Assembly (NCBI GenBank): GCA_018697195.1
Contig: CM031858.1
Location: 114,080,380-114,144,379 of the forward strand
DNA length: 64,000 nucleotides
Direction: 5' to 3'
Source of the DNA: Certhia americana
Lineage: Eukaryota > Chordata > Aves > Passeriformes > Certhiidae
Of the stretch, positions 28,395 through 41,930 are shown piece after piece. Position 1 is the stretch's first letter, and every line of letters starts with the position of its first letter. Under the pieces are notes generated by a model. It was not told the DNA's origin and did no database searches. It saw only the letters and a list, made by a program, of their open reading frames with translations. A program made the position numbers and the translations under genes.

Positions 28395-28772
28395 GCAAAG
28401 CTGGGGCTGTTCACCCTGGAGCCAAGAAGGTTGGGTGAATGCCTCAAAGCAGCCTTCCAGCACCATTGAGGGGCTAGAGAGGGACTCTTCATCAGGAACT
28501 GTAGTGACAGGACAAGGAGTGAGGAGTACAGCCTGAAAGAGGTAAAATTTAGGTTAGTTGTATGGGAGGAGTATTTGCTGTGAGGGGGAGACACTGGAAC
28601 AGGTTGCCCCCAGGAAGGTGGTGGATGCTCCATGCCTGGAAACATTCAAGGCCAAGTTGGATAAAGCCTGGAGCAACCTGGTCTAGTGGGAGGAGTCTCT
28701 GCCCATGGCAGGGAGATTGGGTCTAGATGATCTTTAAGGTCCCTTCTAACCCCTTAACATTCTGTGATTATG
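28395..28772 (+). mobile_element. CR1-type LINE, 3' fragment
   Basis: Recognised by the avian CR1 3' end: a GGGGCTGTTCACCCTGGAG-like segment, then ACACTGGAACAGGTTGCCC, CATTCAAGGCCAAGTTGGAT, AACCTGGTCTAGTGGGAGG, ATGATCTTTAAGGTCCCTTC and a terminal TTCTGTGATTATG. 5'-truncated, as is typical. No open reverse-transcriptase frame remains. Few small indels are evident, so the sequence quality here looks good. Confidence 0.92.
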
Positions 28773-28774
28773 TC

Positions 28775-31700
28775 TTCAGTCTCCCAGATGTTTTCAGAAT
28801 CTGAAATGAAGAGCCGATGAGGACAGAGAGTTCACAGCTGAGGCTTTTAGGCCTCTGTTGTACATGCAAAACAGAGCATTTAAAATATTTTATTTCTGTG
28901 GGAAAGTGTCTAAAAAGAGGGATATGTGTCATATCAAAGGGACATTTTGTTCCTTAAGAATTACTACTTTTCACCTTCATAAACTGGGTCAACTTTAGTG
29001 GAGTTTTTTATAAGATAGCATTTTTTAATCAGTGTCAATAAGTGCTTGCCTTTTGTAGTACTACTGTAGGTAAACTACCAGTGTTTACACTAAAATTGTG
29101 TCTGTTAGTTGCCTTAAGAGTTTTAAATCAACAAATATTTACAACCATATTCAACTGCAACTTTAGATTAGTAATGCCACAGATTCATTTTCAGGTTCAT
29201 TGGGTATGTTGTATCTGAAACCCAAAAGCCTATGTTTGGATAACACTTGTTATCCAGTTGTTATCCTAGACTTTATTTTTTGAACTCAAAAAATTAGTCA
29301 CATGTGCAAAAGAATGCCTGCAAATCAGAAAAAAATCTGGTATAATTAGACCCATTAGTATTTTTTTAAAGATCTAGATGGAAAAATAACATTTACATAA
29401 TGTAAAAAATGGGAATGGTAATGTAAAATTAATGGGAAATGTCTCTTATTTCATGCACAATGTTATGGATACTTAAAATCTGAATGGAGAAGAGTATTTT
29501 ATTAAAACCTTTGTTATTAATAGAAAGCTTGTCTCTTCTTACATTTCACCTTTAAATACGAATGTGGTACTAGGAAGTAATGAAAAATCCAACCATCTAC
29601 TTTGAAGAGCTTGTAGAACTGAGGTGATGGTGAGTGTTAGACAGATAAGAAAATTTAGCACAAGATAGAGACAGAGATGGACAAATGCCAGGATAAACCA
29701 GTAGCATTATACAGAGATAATATATCACTCTTTTCATAGATCTACACTTATTCACCTTGGGATACTCCCAATTATTTTTAGGACCTTACTCATTTCCTAG
29801 ATGACAGATTAGAGATGTTACATTGTCAAGTCCTTGTGACTAGGGAAGGAAAGTTATGGAAAACCCCTGTGTCCTTCTGCTTTCTTTTATCTCCTAGAAA
29901 ATAACTGTCATGTCTCCAGACTTCTAGTCTGAGGTAAAGAAATGTCCAGCTTTGAAATCAAATTAAATAGGTTTGTCCATCCAAGAGTCACAGTAAATGT
30001 ACTAAAGACCTTGCATGAAAATATGATTTGGAAAAGGCCATGCAGATACTGTTTGCTATTCTTAGTAAGCAAGGTGATTGCATGTTTCAACTTTCACCTT
30101 TAAACCAGAAATTGTAATAGCTGACCTTGAACGAAATAATCTCATCACCAAAAATATGCCATTGTAACAATATCTTTAATGTACTTTTAAAAACTATATT
30201 TAAAAAGGCAAATTTACTTATAAACATATTATATCATCTGCACCTCAATTTCTTCTGTGGAGCTAAAGGGAATTTGACAAAGGAGTTGAAATCTCTTTTT
30301 TATATTTGGAAAGTAGATTTCTGTAAAAATCTGAGAGATAATCCAAAAGCAAAATATCTTATTTTATTGAATAGATATAGAGCTTGAAAAAAAGGATTTT
30401 GGAAGAGTAGTGTTAATTAAGGAACAGCTACTGAAAACATCAGTATGGTCTCAAAAGAAAATCTCAATCTGAATACAAAATTTAGGCAGAATTAGATGTC
30501 TGCAGCACTAAACTGCCACCTATTTTTTATATCATTTGTGCAAACAACTCAACTGCTTTTCAGAAGTATTTTTTTCAGTATCTCAAAGCAGTCTTCAGCA
30601 CATCTATCCTGCACAGAACAGATGCTCTTATTTTCTGTGGTTTGTAAAGACAACTTACAGAAACTTACAGTGCTGGCAGTCTCACTCACTTTAGATGTGA
30701 CAGAAAAGAAAGAAGTAAACAAAAGATGTTAAGGGGAAGGAAAGTCAGAGGATGTGATTACAAGATGTAGTAATGCAGGAACCTTGACACTGAAGTAATA
30801 AAAAATGGCAAATCAAAACTCATTTGTACATGAAGCTAAATTATTTTTTCAATTAGAAAGTGTCTTTAGATGAAGTCACATTGTGTCTTTAGGCATTTTT
30901 TTAAATAAAAATCCTCACCTTAACCTTTTAATTGATTACTATCCTGTATGAAAAATGGCAGTTAAAAAAAAAAAATCAAAAAGCTGTTTGGCAGATGGAA
31001 GTTACTATGTTCTTTGTGAAATAAGAGGCTTCAAAGGGGAGTGACAAACAGAAATATGTAATACAAAAAGGGAAAAGGAGATATTTCTACTCTACCTTCC
31101 CAGTAGCCTGCTGCAATTTGTCCCATAAGAAGCAGATCTTACAGGACCTTTCTGCTCATGAGTCATATTGACATCATGAGGGTTATTTTTAATAATTTTC
31201 AAAGCTCTCTCACAGGGAAGGCTTTGATTTTCCCTGATGAATGCATAGTTGGATCTGCACTTCTCCCACTCACTATACAATGTCCTCCACAAAATTACCT
31301 GCATCAACATTGTTGTGGATAAAAGATATAAACATTTTATTATTTTAATGCTTATAGATAGCCTTTCTTTCATATGAGACACTGAAAGTTTTCCTCTGTG
31401 ACTTTCCAGTCAAAACATTGTACACTGTCAGAATGTTGCAGGCACTTCAGGGGTATGATGTTTTTTTACTTTTTTCAGAAATAGTTTTGTTTGATTCTGT
31501 GAAAAATTCTCTTACATGCATTTTTGACTAACTTGTGGTCTGTTAAAGGTTAAGAAAAATGCTGCTCTTAAAAGTTTTATTTTTTCCCTTTTATGGATGA
31601 GCACCAGGCTTTAAGACATCAGTGTAAATAGAGTTTCCTGTTCCAGGGAAGCTTGGCTACTGCAGGAGCCCAAAGGTCCTTTGGGAAAAGCTTGATAGGA

Positions 31701-34700
31701 ACTATGAGTTGAATGTGACCTGAGGCTCCAGGAACCAAAGAGCCAGAACTGAGGGAAACACATTTCACAGCCCTTTTGTGCAATCTTAAGTCCCACAAGC
31801 ACTTCTGGGAAAGTAAACCCTTCATCATACACACAGCATTTCATGCTAGATGAGTACTTATGCTAATGGCTTTTAGAAATCGTTCTGTTATCTGTAGATC
31901 TGTGACTTCTTTCCTTGAAGCTCTCTACAACTACAAAGAAAATCAGCAGATTTGCAGTAATGCTGAACATTTATTTCTCCATGGCTGGTAGGCATCGTGC
32001 AGTATCCAGTCCAAATTGCAGTTTTGCATTCAACACTTTTAGAAATTTTCTGAAGAAAGTAGACTTGAATTCCTACATGAATTCTGTTCCATTAGAAATG
32101 CTAATTTATCAGAACTATGTATTTGTTTTTTCAGAACTCAGTGGCATTTTTTTCTCCTCCTTTTCTCTCCCTCTCCAATTTACAACTGGGCAGAATTTGT
32201 GCGTGCAAAGAAGAAAGGAGCAAAGCAAGCTGGGCAGGGGAGATGATTTACTGTGATGCAGAGCAACCACCACACTTCTGTGTTCACAAGGTTGTTTGTG
32301 TGAATATCACTTAGCTGCTGCATTTCTTTCTTCACTTGACCGAGTTTGAATTGGAACTCTGCCACAGATTTTCCAATATGACATGAAATGAATCATACAA
32401 CCTCTAACTCTACTCTTTATCATTTTAAAAGGAGTAATAACACTCAGTGGGTTGTTTTGTTTTGTTTTGCTTTGCTTTGCTTTGTTTTGCTTTGCTTTGC
32501 TTTGCTTTGTTTTGTTGGATGTGTTTTGGAAAACAAAGGCATTATCCTCTGTCTCTGAAAGTATTGCTATAATGCAAATAATTAAAACATTAAAATAATT
32601 TGGAATGTTTGAGGAGAAACACTCAATTGTTTGTTTAGTGTTTCCATTTGCTTTCTTAATACTGGTTTCTTTCTTTTAGCATTATAAAAAATAATGGTTC
32701 AAAAATTAATTAGATTATTAAAAAACTCAAAATACATTATGGAAAAAAAGCAGATAAACATTAATTGAAGGATTTGGAATGAAGTAATATATTCCTACTT
32801 TTCTTCATAATTACTCTTTGTGTTGCAAGAAGCTGTCCTTTGGAAATCTGGAGAATAACTTGCATAACTAGAAATCAATACTGTTAAATTACCTCAATTT
32901 TATAGTGCTGAAATTAAACAATTATCCTTTTTTGTGACATAAACTTTAAAAATTAATGGTCTCTCTCATTCTCCAAACTTTGGGTATGTTAGGCAGTTTT
33001 CTATAAGGGTTATTTATGTGAAGAAAACCATTGGGTGTGTGCTTACTAAAGAGCTCAGTAAATCAACAAAGCTATACATAGCACAGTCTGATGTAGTTAC
33101 CAGCTGATATTTCTGCAAAGACACTCGAAATGAGGGAGGAAGTTCCAAACTTCCTTATTATTCCAACATGCTGAGCTTGCTAGTCAATAAAAGATTTCCA
33201 AGTTTTATTTAGTATATTGGTGGCATTTGGCTGGTTCTAGTGGTAGGTATCCTCTGTTTCCTATTCTTTGTTAGCTATTAACCTTTCATTAGAGCTGCAT
33301 TTCTGAAACACTCAATTTTTATTATATGAGGTGTAACAACCAAGCTATTTCCATTTAAGCATTCCAGCTACATCCTCTTTGCCCACTAGCAGGCAAAACT
33401 AAAATTAAAACTATTATAGGTAATACTGCTTTCTTTTGCCTGTTAGCAGAAAGCAGTACTACACATAATAGTTTCATGGAGAGCGTGTCTCTTTTGTGTA
33501 TGGAATTTGGAGAGCTCTGCTTTGAGGACCTTGTTTTATTAAAGAATATTGAATGCAAAGGGGATATTAATCCTAAATGTTGCATGTCTTTGGAGTTCTC
33601 TTTTCAGGCTTTCCTTTGCATCATCATATGTCAGTCAGCTTCTGCAAAACCAGGCAATCTGAGGTGAAGAATAATGAAAAAAAACCCCCAAAATACCCCC
33701 AAAGAAACCAGGCTAATGGGAAAGAAATGTGGCTAATAATTTAACAAAAAACTCTGTTGGCACAACGGGGAATAAAACAAAAGCAAAATGAGTATACTCA
33801 TGTAAGTGGTTAGAGCAGTCATGTGACTAAATATATCCCCTTTGACTAGAATGGGCATTTATTTAAACAAAGTAAGAAATGTATCATCCTATTTCTAACA
33901 CATGAGAAATACGAGATTGAGGAAAAATGCTAAATAATCCACTTGGATGTGGCTAAAATGTCCTAGGAAAGCAACAGGCAAAGAGTGATTAATAGATAGC
34001 AGAGCTGACACTCATAGAGAGATTTAGTGGAAGACTGTTTCCTACCTGGATGGAAAATAATTGTATAAATTTGCTATTTAGCTCCCACCTCTGGTCTCTG
34101 AAATGCAGTTTTCAGCTCTGTGCTGGGGCAGGGTATCAGCACATTCCCAGCTGTGTAACTGTCAGCCAAGCACACGTACCTTTTTGCATCCTTTTATTTC
34201 CTTGCTTAGTAGATGTGACTCCAATCTAAGAACTACCTTGTTTTATACAGTGCATAAAGGTATTAACAGCACCTTGAACTCAAATTAAGATTTTAAGGTA
34301 AGAGGGTTAGGATATATTAGAAGACATGGAGTGGTACTGACAGAATTTTCCCTTCAAAAATGCAGAGGCAGTTTAATTTTCCAGACATGAAAACACCCTA
34401 GAATTGCTGTCATGGCAAAAATTAAAGGCTCTGTAAGTTAACTGTTAGGTTCTTCTTGCTAACATATTCTGTGGATAGTTCATTTTAATTTCCTTTTATT
34501 TTACTACCTCTCAGATTTAAAAGCAAAACATTCCTTTTCAATTTTGTCAGGCAGAAGAGGAGTTAGCACCTTTGCAGTAAGTTTTGAAGTTATTGATATA
34601 GGTGCTCCAAAATAAACAGCAAATTCCTGAAGCTGGAAGTTTTTCAGGGTTCTGCTTATGCACTGCAATCCTGGATAAAAGCATGTTTGGCTAAATCTGC

Positions 34701-34940
34701 TTATCTTTTATGCAGATAGTCGGGTTGGAATTGCTATACAACATTGTTGCCAGGTATTTCTGAAGCAGGAATGTAGATACATTGTTCATAAACTCTTTGG
34801 ATTAAAATTCAGTAATCTCTCACTTAAACAGCCTTAGAAGGAGTTCTTTAGCACAAAATCATATCAAACAACAAAGCTTGCTAGAGTACAGAAGGCAGCA
34901 TTTGATCATGGGGGTCCAATTTAAAAGCTGTTTTTCATTA
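28775..34940. other. Gene desert between CR1 and the (GT)21 repeat
   Basis: No gene seen. Includes three GTTATCC/GGATAAC words within 29 bp at 29238-29266 and an octamer ATGCAAAT at 32572-32579 some 40 bp after AACAAAGGC, both of uncertain meaning. Confidence 0.6.
32452..32516. repeat. Pentanucleotide microsatellite (TTTTG/TTTGC)n
   Basis: About 13 units alternating between TTTTG and TTTGC, a clear compound pentamer repeat. Confidence 0.93.

Positions 34941-34942
<2 letters not shown>

Positions 34943-34984
<42 letters not shown>
34943..34984. repeat. (GT)21 microsatellite
   Basis: Twenty-one uninterrupted GT units. Likely polymorphic. Confidence 0.95.
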
Positions 34985-34986
<2 letters not shown>

Positions 34987-34989
34987 GAG

Positions 34990-37795
34990 TATAATATCTA
35001 TTGAAGCAGAGTTGAAAGACTTCTGCAGAGAGTCTTGACCTTAAATGATACTTGCAGAAAATATTTTGGGTTTTTATAACTTTGATTTCTACTCCTTACA
35101 CAGAATCTTCTGTGTAATATACCTATTAGAAAATAAATCCTGTGGATTTTTTACTATTCCATTTTCACACCGTTTTTTGTAAATCTGTTAGCAAATGTTT
35201 CATGTTGTACTTGGTCATAGACAGATTCTCTAGGGAAGAGGTGTTTGAGCATAAGAGCCTATAAAACAAAACTATCTACATTTCGTCATCTGGGACACTG
35301 AGCTCTCTTCACACCTTCAAAGAGGCAGTGTGTGTTTTCTTATTCCCATACTGGTGTAAAATAAACAAAATTCCATAAATGTGCTGTTGCAATGTCAGTT
35401 TCATCTGTTTCAACAATAGCTGTTGTGTGAGATATTCTTTGCAGTTAAACTCATCACTGACTTGATTCCAAATATCTGAGGGTAGTAGTCTGAAATAAAA
35501 TTCAAATGTCAAGTCATAGGATTCACCCAGAGCCATGTTTTTATGTGGACTGTGGCATTGGTCTCTTTAGCAAGTGGAAAAAGCAATGACTGCTGTTGTG
35601 AATATACCTGCCTAAGTATAGCAGTGAGTTGTTAAAACTGAGATTATTACCAGAACTTTCTTTTTAATTGCTGTACACACAAATTTTGGAACCATTCGTG
35701 ATATGTTCTGGGTAAAAAAAGAAACAACAAAACACTTTGTAAGAGAACTAAAAATTCTCCCTAGAAATTTCTATACAATAAATCAACTGGTATCCTTTCT
35801 ACATAGTCAACAACAACCTGAAAGCCAGTATAATCTTCCATCATACTTATTCCTATGCACATCCATCTTCTGAAAAATATGAATTCTTCCAATTTGCAGT
35901 TAAACCATCACAGGCCATTTTCTTTTCTTTGATTCCTCTAATTATGGGAAGCATGAGAAAGCTGACCTTCCCTTTCCTCACCCTCTTCATTGTACATCAG
36001 AAGCTGGTATTTTTGTCTGCTGCACTTCAGACAATGTCAAAGTGGAGGGGATCAAAAAAAAAACGAGAAAAAGAAAAACAATAACTAGGGTTGTCTGCCC
36101 ATCCTTCCACTGTGTGAACAGGGAGGGTCAGAAGCAGTACTTTTCATGGGATTTCATCAAGGCTTAACAAATTCAAAAATATTGTTTTGATACCTCAGTA
36201 AATTGAGTGATTTTTTTTGGGGGGGGAACTTTTAGAAGCACTTCTCACTTATGCATTACTGTACATAGAACTGGCACCAATGAAAGAAATCTTTTTGGTT
36301 TAAATACTTTAGATACTAAAGCAAAAGATGTTTTGGCTTCTAATACTCAGATTCATAAGCACAGTTTTAGAGTCCTTTTTTATACGGTTGGCTGATAGAT
36401 ATGGACATATTTTTTAGTGTTGTGAGTTTCTCATTAATTGAATTGCTGTAGTGTTATTTACTTTGCTAGGAAGTGTTCTGTATTTTTACTTGAGTAGAAA
36501 AATGGTACCTATTTCCCAAAATTCTTAATAACATGAAAACTAGTTTTACTGTTGTTTTGCCATTTGATGATAATCAGGCTTTTTGGGAGGTATTGTGTCT
36601 GTGACTCAATATGAAGTCATCTTTTCATTATTTTGCTGAGAATTTTTTTTTAACTGTTCTAAAATGGTGTGTGTCTAAAATGGTAGTTATACATTAAGGT
36701 ATAAGGTAACTTCAAAGACAGCTTTAAGAAACATGGGTTTAAATTTTCTTTATCTCTGTCACTAAGTTTATTTGTTGATTCTGAAGGAATTAAATTGATA
36801 AATGCAGTGCTCAGGTAGCACCCTGTGACATTTTAACCTGGGTTCAAAGCTTCTCTTGTGGTCCAGCTCCCTCAAAGAACCTTTGATGTTCTTACATTCA
36901 TTCACCCCTCATTTGCTATTGTCTTAAGTATTTACCTTCTGGAGTTTATTTAGGAAAGGTATTCTAGGATGTAGCAGGGTATCTTAAAACAAAACTTTGG
37001 TAGGATAGAGATGCTTACAAAGATGTTACTTACCTGTGATCTGTCATGTACTTACATGCAAATTACTAGGTAAATACTAAACCTATATGATTCTGGATTA
37101 TTAAATGGGAGGAAGAAACTGTATGTTTCCTTGAAAGATATTTCTGTCATTTTCTCTTTGGGATGGTTTTCAAATTTGAGTATTGATTTTAGCTTTTTTA
37201 ACTTCAACATTTGAATTAGAAAACAATTCCTTGAAACTAATTTGAAAAATAAAGTTTTCAGAATATACTTACTTTGTGTAGCCCTTATAATTTTAAATAT
37301 TAGTTTTTCACAGCTTTGTGTGAGTAATTAGTAATATGTGTGTGCAAAAGGTTTATTCTCTTCTGTTCACTGGAAATACTAAAGACCTCATGATGCATTT
37401 GATATCAAAGCTGACTGGAAGATCTCCCTTATCTTCATTGTAAGCCTGACCAATGGGACCGATGCATATTATGCATGAGGTTGAAAATTAAACTAGGAAG
37501 AAGTATCATGATCCCAGTGTGCAATGCAAAATCAGATCTGGACAATTACAATGTTTTCTCAAGGGGAATACTGTCAAGAGATTGCTTGCATAATTCCTGG
37601 GTATAAAATCTATTTGTTCTATTTTATTTTAGAATTGTTCTGTTTCCAATTCCTAAATGAACAAGGCTGTATTATGATATTGAGATGGTAAAATAAGAAT
37701 TTAAATCTAAATGAAGATAAATTTGCAAGTTCGAAAGTCAAAGATAAATATTAGCATCATTTTTCATTTCATTCAGAAAACTGAAGGCTAAAAGG
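34990..37795. other. Gene desert between (GT)21 and the third CR1
   Basis: AT-rich non-coding sequence. No repeat, RNA gene or coding exon recognised. Confidence 0.6.
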
Positions 37796-37799
37796 AACT

Positions 37800-37965
37800 T
37801 CAGGGGCTGACTAGTCTTCTTTCCCCTCACAGCTTGCCCAGAGAGGCTGTGGAGTCTCCATCCTGGACTGGGTCTAGGTGGCTCTGTTGGAGCAGGAGGG
37901 TTGGACCAGATGACCTCCAGAGGCCCCCTCCAGCCTCAACTATTCTGTGATTCTGTGACCTGAAG
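37800..37965 (+). mobile_element. CR1-type LINE, 3' fragment with internal deletion
   Basis: Shows CTTGCCCAGAGAGGCTGTGG, AGTCTCCATCCTGGA, GTCTAGGTGGCTCTG, GGGTTGGACCAGATGACCTC, CAGAGGCCCCCTCCAGCCTC and the terminal ATTCTGTGATTCTGTGA microsatellite-like end. A piece between the SECOND (CTCCATCC) and third blocks appears to be missing relative to the usual tail. Confidence 0.92.
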
Positions 37966-39374
37966 CAAAATCAGTTGTAGGTGTGCCATTTTTAACAGGT
38001 ATTTTAAAATGTATTTGATCTCTATTTGTAAAAACTGGAATGCTTTGTCCATAGGCAGTATATTCCAACACTACCTTGTCTTCAGCTTCTTTGGAGCATT
38101 TTTCTTACCATTAAAGCTTATTTTTCTTAATGCAGGTTAACTATGTAATGGTTTTCTGTCCTATCCTCAGTAGATATTAATCTAAACGGAATCAGCTGTC
38201 TAGGGAGGTGAAAACTCTTATTTTGTCTTTTTGAAGGCTGCTTCACAGGCTGGAGAAAACATGCATAGCTACATAGCCCAGCGTGGTGGATTTTTAATCT
38301 TCTTTTCCTATCAGCAGCATGATATTCTTGACTGGTGGTTACCTGTCATCTACAATTACCCCTTTAAGACCTTTTTCTTTGATATAGTTTCTTATTTTTA
38401 TGTTCCTCATCTTTAATACAGATTATTCCAGCCTTACTAAAATACCTTGAATTTGTTCATGTTGAGTTTTATCTTACCATGTTTAGACCGTTTGTGTAAA
38501 TTTCAAGATAATTTTAATTATCCATGTTCTTGAAATTCTTTATGGCCCTCCTCACTTTCTGGAAGTTTGTAAGTTTAATAAATATATAGCCTTTTCAATC
38601 AGCTTGGGAAAAAGTATATTTTTTGTACTGGTTGATCCATACAAAACTTTAGTCTAGAAATCCTTCCATTTTGATAGTGAGCCACTGATAAACGATCTCT
38701 GATTTTTGTTTTGCAAAGAAAATACTTATAAAAAATTTACTGTTGAAATTCTTCTCTGTGTAAGTTTTGCTACAGAGGAAAAAAGATATTTGTGAAACTT
38801 AGTGCAAACAACATGTGTATCTCTCACAATTATATGTACTTACAGAGAAAGGATTCAAAATTTCTATGGAAATTATATATATAGAGGAACCTTTATATGT
38901 AATTGTATGTAGTTGTTGCTTGGAAGAGGGGTATAGCTGTAGTTTAGTAATTCACAACTGGAATTAACCAGAGCTTAAAAATATAAAATTAAAAAAAGAC
39001 ACCTTTTTTTTTCTATTTCATGGGGGTTCTTCCTATTTATCTTTAACAAATTATTTCAAATCCCTTAGTTAAGAGCCTAAAATAAGGCAGTATGAAGTCA
39101 CTGTAAACAAAATTATAAAGAGCCAAAAGAAATTATCTAAATTGTAATTTTACCCATACTTAGTCAGCAGTACTTAGACAGCAGTAGAATAACTATAAAA
39201 AAATTAACTGACTACTCATTATTTGCTGCTCTGCTTTTCTTTTAATTAGAGATGTTGGCACAGTTTTAAAATCAGTCTTCAGCTTGCCATTGTGCTTTTT
39301 GTAGTGAAAATAATGGAAAAAATAGGTACACTAGAACTGGGTATGTAGACAAATGTAGTAAGCAGTAAGTAGTG

Positions 39375-39437
39375 ATTTATATCCTATAGTGTATATATAT
39401 TTATTTAATGTATATATATTTATATCCTATAGTGTAT
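39375..39437. repeat. Short tandem duplication in AT-rich DNA
   Basis: The 20-mer ATTTATATCCTATAGTGTAT occurs at 39375-39394 and 39418-39437 (43-bp period), separated by TA-rich sequence. Confidence 0.85.
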
Positions 39438-41843
39438 GTATGCCATCTTTGTTCCTTGTGAATTGATCGCAACTTTGCAGTCTTCTAGCTGGAAAAACTA
39501 AGTTTAAAAGAAAGGAGAGTTAAGCTGCAGTTCTAGAACATCTCACAGGATATATAGTAGAAGTGAAGGTTTGAGTCCTGCATGTCTCAGTTTCTTTTGG
39601 GCTTACTGATTTACCCTTTTCTTGATTGACTGTAATCAACCTGTTATTGCTAATCCCTGACTAGGCACCCTACCAAAGACAAATCTGCTAAAGACTCCTA
39701 ATGATGCTCTGATTCTGCCAGTTTTAAGAGAAATGTGGGAGAAAGGGAGTCTAAAGACAGCCCCTTTAAGTTCAGTATGGAACTACACTAGAAATTTAAA
39801 AAGAGAAAGGGAGAGGCACCTGATCCATGGCTGCCTTCTGCTCTGCTGTGACGCTGGACAAGTTAGCTAGAACATTTGTTTGTCCTGAATTCCCAAAGAA
39901 CAGTGTTAGTAATGCTGACATATCTTTGTAAAGCATTTGTCGGGTAAAAAATAGTATTTAAGTGCCTTTTGGAGTGAGATGATATAAAAAAATAGCTGGG
40001 TTAGAAAAAAAAGGCATGAATATTTTCATTCCAGAATGTTCTTAGTTACAAGGTAAGAGCAGTAAGCAGAAGTCTCATAAACATCACTTTTAGTTGACCT
40101 TCTAGTGTTTCAGTCACACACGAATTCTCAAGGAGTGTTGTATCTCCTTAGAGTCTTGCTCTAATTCTTAATATAATGGCCATTTAGCTTGTGAGAAAGA
40201 GCTGAAGCTGCAGCTGCTTCTGTGATCTTGGTCTGCTCAGTTGTAGGCCCTTGAAAATCTTCTGAAATGGCAGAAATCAGCTTCTTTCTACCTGGACCAT
40301 TTTTCAGTTATACTTTCAGTTATTCCATGGAACGGAGGTGTGGCCAGAGCTCATCCTCTTAGGTTTACCAGAAAATGCACTTAAACACTTGAAATCAAGG
40401 GCTTTGGACTTTTAATAATTTGTTGTTGTAAAATTTATAGAATTGATTTTGATTTTTCACTTTCTGGAGAATCATCTTAGTACTGTGAACTTCACATCCA
40501 ACCCTTCTTGTGAGATTCAAGCTGGTTATCAATTTTTTTAATTACTTTTACCCCAGAACAGTGGACAATAATTGGTTCTTGAAAGAAAATTTCCCTAGTG
40601 AATGTATTACACTTTTACTAGGATACCTATATTGATTCTGGCTGGAAATTTAAAAGGCAACCTTGAACACTTTGTGATCTTCACAGTGGTATGTCCAAAT
40701 TACTTCTGGTGCCAAGTACTGTATTTAATCCACATTATTATTTGAATTCTTTCTGTTAAAATATATTGAATTAATTATTTACTAAGTCATATCACTGGCA
40801 TTTGCAGAGATGGAAAAATATTTTTTCACAGTATCTCTATCAAGTTTTGTCATACATATATGTCTTTCTACTCACCTCTCATTTCAGTATTGCTAGATAG
40901 CTTCCGACCTCCAACTGTACAAATAATGACTTTAATGTGTGGCTATTCTGTGCATGAAATCACATTAAATATATGTGAACCTCTAAACTTGTTGTGTGGG
41001 TAAAGATGAGCAGTAATCCCATTTGTGAAAGCAGTGAATAATCAGCAGTCTTTGTCCTTATCTTTATAATAAAAAGTTTATTCTAATCCTAATTAAGTGT
41101 ACATCTCTGTACTTCAGTATTACATTTGAAGTTTTTGTAAACTATGTCATTACAGCTATCTAAACACTCACTGCTTACAGTAGAATAATAAAAACCCTGA
41201 TAGTTTCTTACTATAGCACTATAAGAAAAAATACATGTTCTATACCTCTTCTGGTCACTCTGATTTTAGTCCAATGAATTCAACATGTGAAAGTACACCT
41301 GTAGTAAGATGGGAAAGTATTTCTACAAAGGCTGTGCAAGTAATCTTCTGCTTCTGTTTCAGACATCATCTGAACATGTTTAACAATCTACCAGTTTTCA
41401 AATACAGATTTCTTGAATTTCTATTTTATTGAAAATCACTAGCAAAGAAAAAATGGATTTGACTAATTTTTCTCTTTGAATAATAATTCATGCTTACTAA
41501 TCATTTACAGGTAACTATGAGCAGAAGTAGTGTGTTTTGTTTAAGAAAATTTTGAAACAGGAAATATGAAATTTCACATCGAACCAGCGACACAAAAGGC
41601 CCTGGTTTATAAAGACATGCATAGAATCAATAATCATACCACCAAAAGATCTGTAACTTAATTCTTTATTGTAAAGATTACCTGTTGAATATTTTACCAT
41701 TTTGTGTGTGCTTAACACTAAGAGCTCTTCTGAGCCAAAAAGCTGTATGCACCTGAGAAAGGGATTTCCCAGATTCCATACTCATTCCTGTATATAATTG
41801 AGTATGTGAATATCTTTATTTAATGCTCTTGTTTCAATTTCAG

Positions 41844-41930
41844 ATTAACTTGGTGCTGCTGTAAAGTGAAGTTCTGGTAGGATGGCGTCTATCCAGCGAT
41901 GTCTTGAGATTCAATATCTATGATGGACAA
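41844..41930 (+). ncRNA. Possible non-coding exon (lncRNA)
   Basis: An 87-bp segment flanked by a good acceptor (TTTCAATTTCAG ending at 41843) and a good donor (GTAAGA from 41931). It carries two CpGs in a CpG-poor region, and all three forward frames contain a stop. An endoderm lncRNA upstream of SOX17 is known in human, so an lncRNA exon is conceivable here. Support is splice-site appearance only. Confidence 0.2.

Noticed and set aside
32452..34984. Pentamer and GT repeats as a CRISPR-like or satellite array
   Set aside because: They are ordinary microsatellites without unique spacers or higher-order units.
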